From Tautonia sociabilis (GTDB lineage: Bacteria > Planctomycetota > Planctomycetia > Isosphaerales > Isosphaeraceae): 64,000 nt of DNA. The notes under the pieces were generated by a model. The model was not told the origin of the DNA. It did not search any database and was given only the letters and a program-made list of their open reading frames with translations. Position 1 is the first letter of the stretch, and every line of letters starts with the position of its first letter. Shown one piece after another: positions 32,227-40,228 of this stretch. The position numbers and the translations under genes were made by a program. The stretch spans positions 124,001 through 188,000 of the forward strand of contig NZ_RYZH01000002.1 in assembly GCF_003977685.1 (NCBI RefSeq), read 5' to 3'.

Positions 32227-32991
32227 ATGAGCGACCTGATGGTCACGGCGCTCGCCGCCCTGCTCGCGATCGGGCCATCGGCCGTCCCCGCCCAGGACCA
32301 GCCGAAGCAGCCGGCCGCGCCGGCCGCCCAGCCCGGTGGCGGCCTGACCGACCTGAACTCCAAGGCGAGCTATGGTTTCGGTCTGAACGTCGGTCGGGCC
32401 CTGAAGGCCCAGGCCGACCAGTTCCAGCTTGACGCCCGGCTCGTCGCCCGAGGCATCGCCGACGGGCTCAACGACGCCCAGCCCCTGCTCACCGAGGAGC
32501 AGCTCGCCCAGGTCATGCAGGAGTTCGAGCAGCAGTTGCTTGCCCGCCAGATGGAGGCGGAAAAGGCGATGCTCGAGCAAAACAAGGAGCTCGCGGCCCA
32601 GAACAAGGCGGCTGGCGACGCCTTCCGTACCAAGAATGCGGAGAAGGCCGGGGTCAAGACGACCGCCACCGGGCTCCAGTACGAGCCAATCAAGGCCGGC
32701 CAGGGAGCTTCGCCGACACTGACCGACACCGTCACGATCAACTACAAGGGCACCCTGCTCGACGGCACTGTCTTCGACTCGACCGAGGGCCGGGAACCCA
32801 TGACTTTCCCGGTCAACGAGTTCATCGAGGGCTGGAGGCAGGCGCTCCAGATGATGAAGGTCGGCGACAAGTGGCGGGTCGTGATCCCTCCCGAGCTGGC
32901 CTACGGCGAGACCGGGACTCCTGGCGGGCCGATCCCCCCGAACGCGACGCTCGTCTTCGAGATCGAGCTGCTTGGCATCGCCGGCAAGTGA
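32227..32991 (+). CDS. Secreted FKBP-type peptidyl-prolyl isomerase
   Basis: The product has 254 residues with a signal peptide (LMVTALAALLAIGPSAVPAQ). Residues about 40-140 are the helical dimerisation domain of FkpA/Mip-type proteins (KASYGFGLNVGRALKAQ, then Gln/Glu-rich helices). Residues about 145-254 are the FKBP domain with VTINYKGTLLDGTVFDST and PPELAYGETG. It assists folding of exported proteins. AAGGAG lies 6 bases before the ATG, one of the few canonical Shine-Dalgarno sequences here. A TTG five codons upstream is the only alternative start. A GC hairpin follows the gene. Confidence 0.93.
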   Translation: MSDLMVTALAALLAIGPSAVPAQDQPKQPAAPAAQPGGGLTDLNSKASYGFGLNVGRALKAQADQFQLDARLVARGIADGLNDAQPLLTEEQLAQVMQEFEQQLLARQMEAEKAMLEQNKELAAQNKAAGDAFRTKNAEKAGVKTTATGLQYEPIKAGQGASPTLTDTVTINYKGTLLDGTVFDSTEGREPMTFPVNEFIEGWRQALQMMKVGDKWRVVIPPELAYGETGTPGGPIPPNATLVFEIELLGIAGK

Positions 32992-33003
32992 TCCCATCCC
33001 TGG

Positions 33004-33034
33004 TCGGGGGGGGCGCCGCGGGCCCTCCCCCCGA
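33004..33034 (+). terminator. GC-rich hairpin after the FKBP gene
   Basis: TCGGGGGG (33004-33011) pairs with CCCCCCGA (33027-33034) over 8 bp around a 15-base loop that can fold further. It begins 13 bases after the stop codon. No U-tract is seen. Confidence 0.45.
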
Positions 33035-33176
33035 TCCGATTCCCGAACGATCCGGCCCCGACGTTCGTAGTCGTCTGGAAGTCGGAATCACCTCGGCGGC
33101 CGCCGGGCAACCGTGCGGCCGCCGATCGCTGACCCTCCCCGAGAAGCACTCACTCGCGAAAGGAACGACATCCAAA

Positions 33177-33470
33177 ATGCGGATCTACGTCGGTAATTTG
33201 AGCTATTCGGTGACCTCCGAGCAACTGCGGTCGATGTTCGAGCCCTTCGGAACCGTGGACTGGGCCGAGGTTCAGACCAAGATGCGCACGGGACGCTCCC
33301 GCGGCTTTGGGCTGGTCGACATGCCCGACGACGACCAGGCCCGAGCGGCCATCGATGCCCTCGACGGCACCGAGGTCGACGGTCGCACCCTCTCGGTGAA
33401 CGAGTCCCGCCCGCGTCGCTCCGTCCGCGATCTGTACGCCGGCGGCTGGTCCGCCTCCGCCCGCCGCTGA
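33177..33470 (+). CDS. RRM-type RNA-binding protein
   Basis: The product has 97 residues: one RNA recognition motif plus a short basic tail. RNP2 is IYVGNL at residues 3-8 and RNP1 is RGFGLVDM at 42-49 (canonical RGFGFV with Phe to Leu). Such small RRM proteins occur in cyanobacteria and planctomycetes and are often cold-induced; the leader of about 140 bases would allow that, but no cold-shock element is obvious. The C-terminal tail is Arg/Ser-rich (RPRRSVRDL). It is followed by a terminator-like hairpin and then by the NYN-LOTUS gene, another RNA-linked protein. Confidence 0.93.
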   Translation: MRIYVGNLSYSVTSEQLRSMFEPFGTVDWAEVQTKMRTGRSRGFGLVDMPDDDQARAAIDALDGTEVDGRTLSVNESRPRRSVRDLYAGGWSASARR

Positions 33471-33512
33471 GCCAAGCCCAGCCCCGCGGCGTGCCCGGTC
33501 CGCCCCGGATCC

Positions 33513-33532
33513 GGGCCCCGCGGTCGGGGCCC
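33513..33532 (+). terminator. Hairpin between the RRM and NYN genes
   Basis: GGGCCCCG and CGGGGCCC form a perfect 8-bp stem with a CGGT loop, 43 bases after the RRM stop and 47 before the next ATG. It could end RRM transcripts partly or wholly. Confidence 0.45.
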
Positions 33533-33579
33533 GAGGCGATCCAACTCCTCACCCCCGCCAACCCAATCGCCCACTCGAC

Positions 33580-34392
33580 ATGACCGCTTCCAACGAAGGC
33601 CGCACGCTGGCCGTCTTCATCGACCTGGAAAACCTCGCCCTGGGGTTCGAGAACCAGAAGAAGCCCCGCTTCGACATCGGCAAGGTACTCGAGCGGCTCG
33701 TCGAGAAGGGCAAAATCATCGTCAAGAAGGCCTACTGCGACTGGAACCGCTACCAGGCCTATACCGCCCCCTTCCACGAGGCGGCCATCGAGCTCATCGA
33801 GATCCCCCGCCGAAGCCAGACCGGCAAGAACTCCGCCGACATCCGCCTGGTCGTCGACGCCATGGACCTTGCCTGGTCCAAGTCCCACATTGACACCTTC
33901 GTCATCGTCTCGGGAGACTCCGACTTCTCCCCGCTCGTCTCCAAGCTCAAGGAGAACGACAAACACGTCATCGGCGTCGGGATGAAGGGCTCCACCTCCG
34001 AGCTGCTTCGCGACAACTGCGACGAGTTCATCTACTACGAGGACCTGGAACGCTACGAGCAGGACGAGCAGGAGACGGTCAAGCAGCTCGACGCCTCCAT
34101 CCCCGAGAAGAAGCGCGAGGTCTTCACCCTGCTCATCGAGGCCTGCAACGCCCTGACGAGGGAAAACCACGAGGTCCTCTACGCCTCGATGATCAAGGAG
34201 CAGATGAAGCGCAAGAAGCCCTCGTTCGACGAGAGCTATTACGGCTACAAGACGTTCACCCACCTGCTCGAAGACGCCGACAACGCCGCCATCGTCGACA
34301 TTGAGCGCAGCCCCAAGAGCGGCACCTATGTCGTCACCCGATACGGCGACCGCAAGGCGATCCTCAACGGTCGGGCCAAGCCGAGGCGATAG
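33580..34392 (+). CDS. NYN-domain ribonuclease-like protein with C-terminal LOTUS/OST-HTH domain
   Basis: The product has 270 residues. Residues about 8-165 are a NYN (PIN-like) domain with the acidic metal site visible in AVFIDLENL, NSADIRLVVDAMDL and VIVSGDSDFSPLV. After a charged linker, residues about 185-265 resemble an OST-HTH/LOTUS domain (VLYASMIKEQMKRKKPSF, YGYKTFTHLLEDAD), which binds RNA or protein. The combination is typical of bacterial limkain-b1-like proteins and points to RNA cleavage or turnover. All acidic residues needed for metal binding seem present. It follows the RRM gene in the same direction. Confidence 0.92.
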   Translation: MTASNEGRTLAVFIDLENLALGFENQKKPRFDIGKVLERLVEKGKIIVKKAYCDWNRYQAYTAPFHEAAIELIEIPRRSQTGKNSADIRLVVDAMDLAWSKSHIDTFVIVSGDSDFSPLVSKLKENDKHVIGVGMKGSTSELLRDNCDEFIYYEDLERYEQDEQETVKQLDASIPEKKREVFTLLIEACNALTRENHEVLYASMIKEQMKRKKPSFDESYYGYKTFTHLLEDADNAAIVDIERSPKSGTYVVTRYGDRKAILNGRAKPRR

Positions 34393-35024
34393 GCCTCCCT
34401 CCCCTCGGGGTTCGTCCGACCGCCTCGCCGCCGAGTCCACCATCACCTACGACTTCTTCGACGCCGACGCCCCCCGACGACGCAACCCGGGCACGCCAGT
34501 CTGATTCGTCAGCGGTACCGCCGTGGGGAACCTCGCCGTCCAGAGCCACCGCCTCGTCCACGTCGAGGCATCTCCCCCGGTCATCGACCCGCCCCGAGGA
34601 CGCGACTTGAGATCATGGGGGTGCTCCCCGACAATGCCGATTGGATCGACCCGATCGCTCCGATCAGGGCTGACCTGCCTCCGGAGCTCGGGCCCGATCC
34701 GGGGACGGTCGCAGTCCCGGTCACGATCGTCCGGGCGGAGGACCGTCCATCGGGGGTGATTCACGGCGAGTGCGACCACGCTCTAATCCCTCGTGGCGCG
34801 TCGCTGAGCCCGAGTCTCGGCCCTGTGTCCTCCCGGGCGGCAGGGAGCGGTTGCGTTCTCGGGCGATCGCCGGCGGGCACGCGGATTGCGTTGATGTCTG
34901 CGATCAGCCGAACCCGATCCGGTGGTCATGGGATGCGAAACCTGCCTGGGGACGGGGGATCGGCCAAGATCGGCCGGCATCGAGCGAACGGTGTTTCGGG
35001 TCCGCTCCGCGACGGATCGGAAGG
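34393..35024. other. 632-base gap with no convincing gene
   Basis: Several open frames cross this stretch on both strands, but none shows a recognisable domain, convincing start signal or conserved-looking residues. No tRNA-like arms, terminator or strong promoter was found. It may hold the leader of the 35025 gene or the remains of a decayed gene. Confidence 0.4.
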
Positions 35025-35798
35025 ATGGGGATCGACACGGTGACAGACGATTGCCAGGTCGATCGCCCTGGGGTATCGAGCCGGACCAATCTCCGGGTCT
35101 TGACGGTGCTCCTGCTGCCCCGCGAAGGCGTCCCGCCGATCTTCTACTACGAGCCAAGGCTCGACGAGGACGAGGACGAGGGGGACCTCGAGGAACCGAG
35201 GGCGGCCGGCTGGGGCCTGCGATCGCGGCTTCGACGGCTCTTAAGACAGGTCCGACAGGCCGAACACCACGCCCCTGCCTGGCTCCGCTCCCCGATCAAG
35301 TGGCTAAAGACGAAGCTGCCGGCCGACGAGCGGTTGCTGATGGCCCTCCGATCGGCCGACCGGATCGAGTTGCATCACCCTTCGCTCCTCCCCGCCGACC
35401 GGGCGGAGGCGGCCTGGCGAGCGTACGTCGATCGCCGGCTCCGATCCCGGGCACTCCTGTTCGGCATCTACCTGCTGATTCTCATCCCCGCCACCCTGCT
35501 GACGGTCGTCCCCGGGCCGAATATCCTGGGGATTTGGGTGACCTACCGGCTCATCGCCCACGGTATCGCCCTGTATGGCCTCTGGCGGGGCCGGGCGGGT
35601 AAGTTCGACGTCTGTCCGAAGCAAGCTGACGTGCTTGACGGCCCGGTGGTCGTCGATCGCAAGGAGGCCGATCGCGTGCAGCGGCATTATCACCTCGGAG
35701 GCCTCACGGGGCGCCTGAAGCGGGATCGGGTGCTCGCTCGCCTGAGCGTCCGCCGTCGCAAGGCGGAGGCAGCCGCCGGGGAGGGGCAACCGAAGTGA
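35025..35798 (+). CDS. Membrane protein, possibly related to the K+/H+ exchange-related (Mit_KHE1) family
   Basis: The product has 257 residues. An acidic N-terminal region (RLDEDEDEGDLEEP) is followed by a basic helical part and then two hydrophobic segments around residues 150-190 (LLFGIYLLILIPATLLTVVP and ILGIWVTYRLIAHGIALYGL). The pattern of LHHPSLLPADRAEAAW just before the hydrophobic hairpin recalls the mitochondrial K+/H+ exchange-related family, but this is tentative. The start is uncertain: ATG 35025 was chosen; GTG 35040 is possible. Its stop overlaps the GTG of the next gene as GTGA, so the two are coupled. Confidence 0.7.
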   Translation: MGIDTVTDDCQVDRPGVSSRTNLRVLTVLLLPREGVPPIFYYEPRLDEDEDEGDLEEPRAAGWGLRSRLRRLLRQVRQAEHHAPAWLRSPIKWLKTKLPADERLLMALRSADRIELHHPSLLPADRAEAAWRAYVDRRLRSRALLFGIYLLILIPATLLTVVPGPNILGIWVTYRLIAHGIALYGLWRGRAGKFDVCPKQADVLDGPVVVDRKEADRVQRHYHLGGLTGRLKRDRVLARLSVRRRKAEAAAGEGQPK

Positions 35799-36403
35799 TC
35801 CGACGGTCGCCGGCCCTGACGCTGATCATCCCGAACCTGCTGACCTTCGCCCGGTTCGGGCTGGCGGCCGCCTTCCCAGCGGTCGAGCCCGGCTGGCGGA
35901 CGGCGGTGCTCGTGCTGGCCGCGGTCAGCGATGGCTTCGACGGCGCCTTCAGCCGGCTCTTCCATGCCACCTCCACCTTCGGCCAGGTCCTCGACCCGAT
36001 CGCCGACAAGGTCTTTATCGGGGCCGTCCTGGTCACTCTGGTGGTCGAGGACCTCCTCCCGCTTCCTGTCCTCCCCCTGATCGCGGCCCGGGACCTGGCC
36101 GTGGCGATCGGGGTGCTTGTGGCGGTGGCCCGGCTAGGCTGGCCGGCGATCCGGCGAATGCCCCCCCGGCTGCTCGGCAAGGCGACCACCGCGATGCAGT
36201 TCGCCCTGCTGACCTGGGTGGTGTACGATCGGTCCGTCCCGATCCCTTTGCTCTGGCTGACCGGGGCGATCAGCGTGGCCGCGGGGCTCGACTACCTGCG
36301 GCATCCCCACTGGACCAGGCCCGAGAGCGCGGCGCCCGGCGCCGCCAACCGCATCGATGCGACTCCTGACCTACAACATCCACAAGGGGATCGGCGGGCG
36401 TGA
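35795..36403 (+). CDS. CDP-alcohol phosphatidyltransferase
   Basis: The product has 202 residues with four to six hydrophobic helices. This integral membrane enzyme transfers a phosphatidyl group from CDP-diacylglycerol (or a similar donor) to an alcohol. The catalytic motif is visible: Asp49-Gly50-x-x-Ser53-Arg54, Gly63, Asp67 and Asp71 in DGAFSRLFHATSTFGQVLDP and IAD. The motif residue usually Ala is Ser53. The acceptor cannot be told from sequence; similarity to cardiolipin or phosphatidylglycerophosphate synthases is likely. The GTG start overlaps the upstream stop, and its 3' end overlaps the next gene by 47 bases. Confidence 0.9.
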   Translation: MIRRSPALTLIIPNLLTFARFGLAAAFPAVEPGWRTAVLVLAAVSDGFDGAFSRLFHATSTFGQVLDPIADKVFIGAVLVTLVVEDLLPLPVLPLIAARDLAVAIGVLVAVARLGWPAIRRMPPRLLGKATTAMQFALLTWVVYDRSVPIPLLWLTGAISVAAGLDYLRHPHWTRPESAAPGAANRIDATPDLQHPQGDRRA

Positions 36404-37142
36404 CCGCCGCTATGACCTCGGCCGCGTCATCTCGGTGATCGCCAATGAGCGTCCCGATCTGATCTGCCTCCAGGAGGTGGCGGACGGCATCCCCCGGGCC
36501 GGCGGCGTCAACCAGCGGGACGAATTCCGCCGCGCCTTCCCCGGCTTCGAGGCGATCTACCAGACCAACCATTGCTTCCGGGTCGGCAGCTACGGCAACC
36601 TCGTCCTCTCCCGATGGCCAATCGAGAGGGCGCACGACGTCTGCCTCCGGTATCTCAATCGCAAGAAGCGCGGCGCCCAGCTCGTCGTCGTCGCCTCGCC
36701 GGCCGGCCCGGTGCACGTCATCAACTGGCATCTCGGACTGCACGAGAGTACCCGGCAGTGGCAGGCCTCCTACCTGCTGGAGCACCACTGCTATCGGGAA
36801 GCCGCCCACCTGCCCACCATCGTCGTCGGAGACTTCAACGACTGGCGGAACACCCTCGCGGCCGGCCCCTTCTCCCGGCACGGACTCCGTCAGGTAACCG
36901 AGCCCCTGCACCGCTTCCGATCGTTTCCGGCGTACCTCGCCATGAGCGCCCTGGACAAGATCTTCTGCTGCCCTCAGGTCGAGGTCGATCGCGCCCACGT
37001 CGTCCGCTCCCGGCTCGCCCGGGACGCCTCGGACCACCTCCCGCTGGTGCTCGACTTTCGCCTCAGGCACCGGGTCCCGAGAGCCGAACCGTCCCATCAT
37101 GCCGTTACCCAGGGGGCCGTTCCCGCCGAGCACCTGAGCTGA
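36357..37142 (+). CDS. Endonuclease/exonuclease/phosphatase family protein
   Basis: The product has 261 residues. The DNase I-like fold is clear from MRLLTYNIHKGIGG, DLICLQEVADG, HVINWHLGLHES, VVGDFNDWRN and ASDHLPLVLDF, which hold the metal-binding Asn, Glu, Asp, Asn and the catalytic His pairs. Members cleave phosphodiesters or remove phosphates from lipids or nucleic acids. It begins inside the end of the phosphatidyltransferase gene, an arrangement also seen elsewhere for lipid-linked members, so a lipid substrate is plausible. No signal peptide is present. It ends 9 bases before the convergent glycosyltransferase gene. Confidence 0.92.
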   Translation: MRLLTYNIHKGIGGRDRRYDLGRVISVIANERPDLICLQEVADGIPRAGGVNQRDEFRRAFPGFEAIYQTNHCFRVGSYGNLVLSRWPIERAHDVCLRYLNRKKRGAQLVVVASPAGPVHVINWHLGLHESTRQWQASYLLEHHCYREAAHLPTIVVGDFNDWRNTLAAGPFSRHGLRQVTEPLHRFRSFPAYLAMSALDKIFCCPQVEVDRAHVVRSRLARDASDHLPLVLDFRLRHRVPRAEPSHHAVTQGAVPAEHLS

Positions 37143-37151
37143 TCGGCAACC

Positions 37152-38225
37152 TCACGCCACTCTCCTCGGCCGATCGTCCAACGCCCGGCAGACCGCCGGC
37201 CAGACGCGATCCGGCGACAGCTCTCGCATGCACTCCATCCGATCGCAGCGACGGATGCAGCTCCCCGCGCACCAGATTCCCGTCCGGAGCACGATCGCTC
37301 CCGGTCCATAGGGACCGGTTTTGGCCGGGTCGGTGCAGGTGAAGACGGCCACCACCCGGGCGCCAGCCGCCGTCGCCAGGTGCAGCGGGCCGGTGTCGTT
37401 CGATAGGAACACGTCCGACTCGGCCGCCACCGCCGCCAGTCCCGTCAGTGAGGTCCGGCCCGAGAGGTCGAGCGCGGCAACGCCAGCCAGATCCAGTGTC
37501 GCGACGATCTCCGAGGTTAGCGGGCGATCCTCGGCCGCGCCGACGACCACGATCCCAGCTCCCTTCGCTTGAGCGGCCCGCCGGGCGACCTCGGCGAAGT
37601 GGACCGGCGGCCAGCGCTTGGTAACCCACCGTGCTCCCGGATTGAGCACCAGCAAGGGCCGAGGTAGCCCGGCCAGCTCCAAGGAGGCCCAGCGGCGATC
37701 CTCCTCCCGGATCGGCAGGCCGAACCGAGGACGGGAGATGTCGGCCCCGAACGCCGACGCCAGGTCGAGCAGCCGATCGACGGCGTGAATCGAGCCCGAC
37801 CCGACCCGGTGTGAGTAGAAGGCCGAGGCTCCCTCCCTCGCATCCCGGCGCCCGACCCTCACCCTCGCCCCCGTGGCGAAGGCCATCAGGCCCGATCGGA
37901 AGAGGCCCTGGAGATCGATCGCCAGGTCGAACCGCCGCTGCCGGAGTTCGGCCAGGAACCTCCCGAAGCGGGCCAGGCCGGCCGCCCCTCGTGCCGCCCC
38001 GGCGCGGTCGAAGGGGATCACCTCGTCGAGCTCTGGGTGCCCCTCGACCAGCCCGACCAACCCCCGGTTGATTACCCACGAAAACGACGCCCCGGGCCAC
38101 CTCCCCTTCAATGCCGAGAGGACCGGCAGCGCGTGGACCACGTCCCCCAGGGCACTCGGCTTGATCAGGCAGACGCGCCGGGGTTCCAGGTTCCGGAGTG
38201 CTTCGATCCGGTCTCGGCTCGGCAT
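37152..38225 (-). CDS. Glycosyltransferase family 9 (heptosyltransferase-like)
   Basis: The product has 357 residues and belongs to the GT-B family that adds heptose or related sugars to lipopolysaccharide core. Diagnostic segments are VCLIKPSALGDVVHALPVLS at the N-terminus, LAIDLQGLFRSGLMA, the donor-binding LVLNPGARWVTKRWPP and FLSNDTGPLHLATAAGARVV. The C-terminal Cys-rich end (WCAGSCIRRCDRMECM) is common in planctomycete and deltaproteobacterial members. There is no signal peptide; the enzyme should act at the inner face of the cytoplasmic membrane. It faces away from the alpha/beta hydrolase gene. Confidence 0.93.
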   Translation of the reverse strand: MPSRDRIEALRNLEPRRVCLIKPSALGDVVHALPVLSALKGRWPGASFSWVINRGLVGLVEGHPELDEVIPFDRAGAARGAAGLARFGRFLAELRQRRFDLAIDLQGLFRSGLMAFATGARVRVGRRDAREGASAFYSHRVGSGSIHAVDRLLDLASAFGADISRPRFGLPIREEDRRWASLELAGLPRPLLVLNPGARWVTKRWPPVHFAEVARRAAQAKGAGIVVVGAAEDRPLTSEIVATLDLAGVAALDLSGRTSLTGLAAVAAESDVFLSNDTGPLHLATAAGARVVAVFTCTDPAKTGPYGPGAIVLRTGIWCAGSCIRRCDRMECMRELSPDRVWPAVCRALDDRPRRVA

Positions 38226-38318
38226 GCTCGACGCTCCCTCCCCGCCGACGGCGCGGGCCGGTATCCTATCCAGGAGCGTGCCCCCCGCCTACGCGAATCG
38301 CGACCGACCGGAGCTCCC

Positions 38319-39296
38319 ATGAACGCCTCGCTCGCCCTCGCGGCCCTGCTCGCCACCGTCCAGCACGGCGAGGTCGCCTTCCACCCCGGCCCCGAGGAAC
38401 CGAAGGTCCCCGCCCTCTTCCGGCTCGACGCGGCAACCTTCCCGTACCAGGCCCGCCTGCTCCGTCGGACTCCCGGCTATTCCGTCTCGGCGGTGACCTT
38501 CCCGTCACCGGTCGTCTCACCCGACCCGGCCAACAACGTCGTCCACGCGGAATACTTCCGCCCGAGGCGATCGGGCACGTGTCCGGCGGCGGTCGTCCTG
38601 CATATCCTCGGGGCCGACTTCGCCCTCTCTCGCTTCCTGGCCGCCCGGCTGGCCGACTCCGGGGTGGCCGCGCTGTTCGTGAAGCTCCCCTACTACGGGG
38701 AGCGGCGCCCTCCGGGAGTCGACTCTCGCTTCCTCTCGGCCGATCTGGAACGCTCCGTCCTCGCCGTGCGTCAGGGGGTCTGCGACGTGCGCCGGGCCTC
38801 CCAGTGGCTGCGGGACCGGGAGGAGATCGACCCGAACCGGGTCGGGGTGACCGGGATTAGCCTTGGCGGCATCATCTCCGCCGTGGCTGCGGGGGTCGAC
38901 CCGGAGCTCGACCGAGCCGCCCTGGTGCTCGCCGGCGGAGGGCTGGCGGACATCCTTTGGGACCTGCCTGAACCCGAGGCCCGGGACTCTCGCCGCGCCT
39001 GGCTCGACTCCGGCCGGAGCCGGGACGACCTGGAGGCGCTGACCCGCCCGTTCGACCCGCTCACCTACGCGGATCGGCTCCGGGACAAGCGCGTCCTGAT
39101 GATCGCCGGCCGGGCCGACGAGGTGATCCCCCCCTCCGCTGCCTCCCGGCTCTGGGAGGCCGCCGGCCGGCCTTCGATCCGATGGTACGACTGCGGCCAT
39201 TATTCCGCCGCCGGCTACCTCCTCCCGGCGATCCGGGAGGTCGTCGCCTTCTTCGCCGATCAGACCGGGTCGCCGGACTCCCGGACGTCGCGTTGA
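38319..39296 (+). CDS. Alpha/beta hydrolase
   Basis: The product has 325 residues. The nucleophile elbow is GISLGG with Ser181; the acid is probably Asp in GRADEV and the His is in CGHYSAAG near the C-terminus. The N-terminal ~12 hydrophobic residues (NASLALAALLATVQ) are too short for a confident signal peptide, so location is uncertain. The start at 38319 avoids a long upstream open frame that overlaps the glycosyltransferase gene on the other strand. The substrate is unknown; the fold resembles dienelactone- or acetyl-xylan-type hydrolases. Confidence 0.85.
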   Translation: MNASLALAALLATVQHGEVAFHPGPEEPKVPALFRLDAATFPYQARLLRRTPGYSVSAVTFPSPVVSPDPANNVVHAEYFRPRRSGTCPAAVVLHILGADFALSRFLAARLADSGVAALFVKLPYYGERRPPGVDSRFLSADLERSVLAVRQGVCDVRRASQWLRDREEIDPNRVGVTGISLGGIISAVAAGVDPELDRAALVLAGGGLADILWDLPEPEARDSRRAWLDSGRSRDDLEALTRPFDPLTYADRLRDKRVLMIAGRADEVIPPSAASRLWEAAGRPSIRWYDCGHYSAAGYLLPAIREVVAFFADQTGSPDSRTSR

Positions 39297-39321
39297 TCCC
39301 GTCCCGGCCTGCGGGTATCCT
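39293..39321 (+). promoter_or_regulatory. Promoter for the VOC gene, TTGATC-N17-TATCCT
   Basis: TTGATC (39293-39298) begins inside the stop codon of the hydrolase gene and TATCCT (39316-39321) follows after 17 bases. The start codon at 39363 is about 35 bases past the predicted start site. Confidence 0.5.
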
Positions 39322-39362
39322 CCGGGCGAGGCCGTCGGCCGTTCCGGTGCCGGGGAGTTGGC

Positions 39363-39776
39363 ATGAACGCGAAGGTGACAAGTGTCTTCCTCTACGTCAA
39401 CGACATCATCCGTTCCCGGGACTTCTATCACGAGGTCGTCGGGGCGAGCGTCGTTCAGCAGCTCTCCGAGTACGAGGGGGGGCCGATCGCCCTCGTCGTG
39501 CTCCGGCTGGGCGACTTTACCCTGATGCTCCACCCCCAGGACGCCCACGACGAGGAGTTCCGAGATCAGCGAGTCGGCATCGGCATCCACCTTCAGATTC
39601 GAGTCTCCGACGTCGATGCCTTCTACCAGCACTGCATTGAACAGGGGGCCATGCTGAGCCTCTCCGGAGAGCCGGTCGACCAGTCCTGGGGCTGGCGAGA
39701 GTTCGCTCTCCGCGACCCGGACGGCTACGTCTGGTCGGTCTATCAGGACAAGTCCAACGGTCAGTGGACCTCCTGA
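39363..39776 (+). CDS. VOC (glyoxalase/bleomycin-resistance) family protein
   Basis: The product has 137 residues, one vicinal-oxygen-chelate domain with two beta-alpha-beta-beta-beta units. Typical segments are FLYVNDIIRSRDFYHEVVG, GIGIHLQIRVSDVDAFY and REFALRDPDGYVWSVYQ, the last carrying the usual Glu/Asp-Pro-Asp-Gly turn. The first metal-ligand His of active glyoxalases is replaced (SVFLYV), so it may not be a lyase. The substrate is unknown. Its 3' end overlaps the convergent TSUP gene by 16 bases. Confidence 0.9.
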   Translation: MNAKVTSVFLYVNDIIRSRDFYHEVVGASVVQQLSEYEGGPIALVVLRLGDFTLMLHPQDAHDEEFRDQRVGIGIHLQIRVSDVDAFYQHCIEQGAMLSLSGEPVDQSWGWREFALRDPDGYVWSVYQDKSNGQWTS

Positions 39777-40228
39777 CCCCCCGGCTCGGCCCCGGAACCC
39801 TCCCGAGCCTCCACCTGGAGCGGATCGGGATCGTCCTTCGTCTTCGGCGTCACCCCGCTCGGAGCAAGTAGGAAATACGCGCCGCACGCCAGCAGGAACA
39901 CCCCGTAGAGCCGCTTCATGAGCGGCGCCGGGATGGACCCGGACAGCAGCGCACCGCCGAAGATGCCGATCACCAGCCCCAGCGCCATGCTCATGCCGAA
40001 GCCGATTCGCACGTGGCCCATTTTGTAGTACTGGATCACCCCCAGGATTCCGACCGGCAGCACCTGTGCCAGCAGCGAGGTCCCCGTCGCCGTTTTGGTC
40101 GGAAACGAGAAGAGGAGGATCATCGCGGGCACCATCACCAGGCCGCCTCCGATGCCGAAGAGGCCGCCGAGCACGCCCGCGAAGAGGCCCAGGGCCAGGG
40201 CCCCGAGCAGAAGATGCCACTCGATCAC
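39761..40228 (-). CDS. Short TSUP (TauE/SafE) family membrane protein
   Basis: The product has 155 residues, about half the usual ~250. TSUP proteins export sulfite, sulfoacetate or similar anions. The N-terminal repeat is well preserved: GLFAGVLGGLFGIGGGLVMVP with the Gly-rich turn, then ATGTSLLAQVLPVGILGVIQ. Four transmembrane helices are apparent, then a polar tail. Half-length TSUP proteins are known and may work as dimers, so this need not be a broken gene. The GTG start at 40228 overlaps the rsmE stop codon (GTGA), implying coupling. Confidence 0.85.
   Translation of the reverse strand: MIEWHLLLGALALGLFAGVLGGLFGIGGGLVMVPAMILLFSFPTKTATGTSLLAQVLPVGILGVIQYYKMGHVRIGFGMSMALGLVIGIFGGALLSGSIPAPLMKRLYGVFLLACGAYFLLAPSGVTPKTKDDPDPLQVEAREGSGAEPGGQEVH

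Noticed and set aside
39761..40228. TSUP gene as a truncated pseudogene
   Set aside because: The open frame is complete, coupled to rsmE by a GTGA overlap, and half-length TSUP proteins are known, so it was kept as an intact gene.
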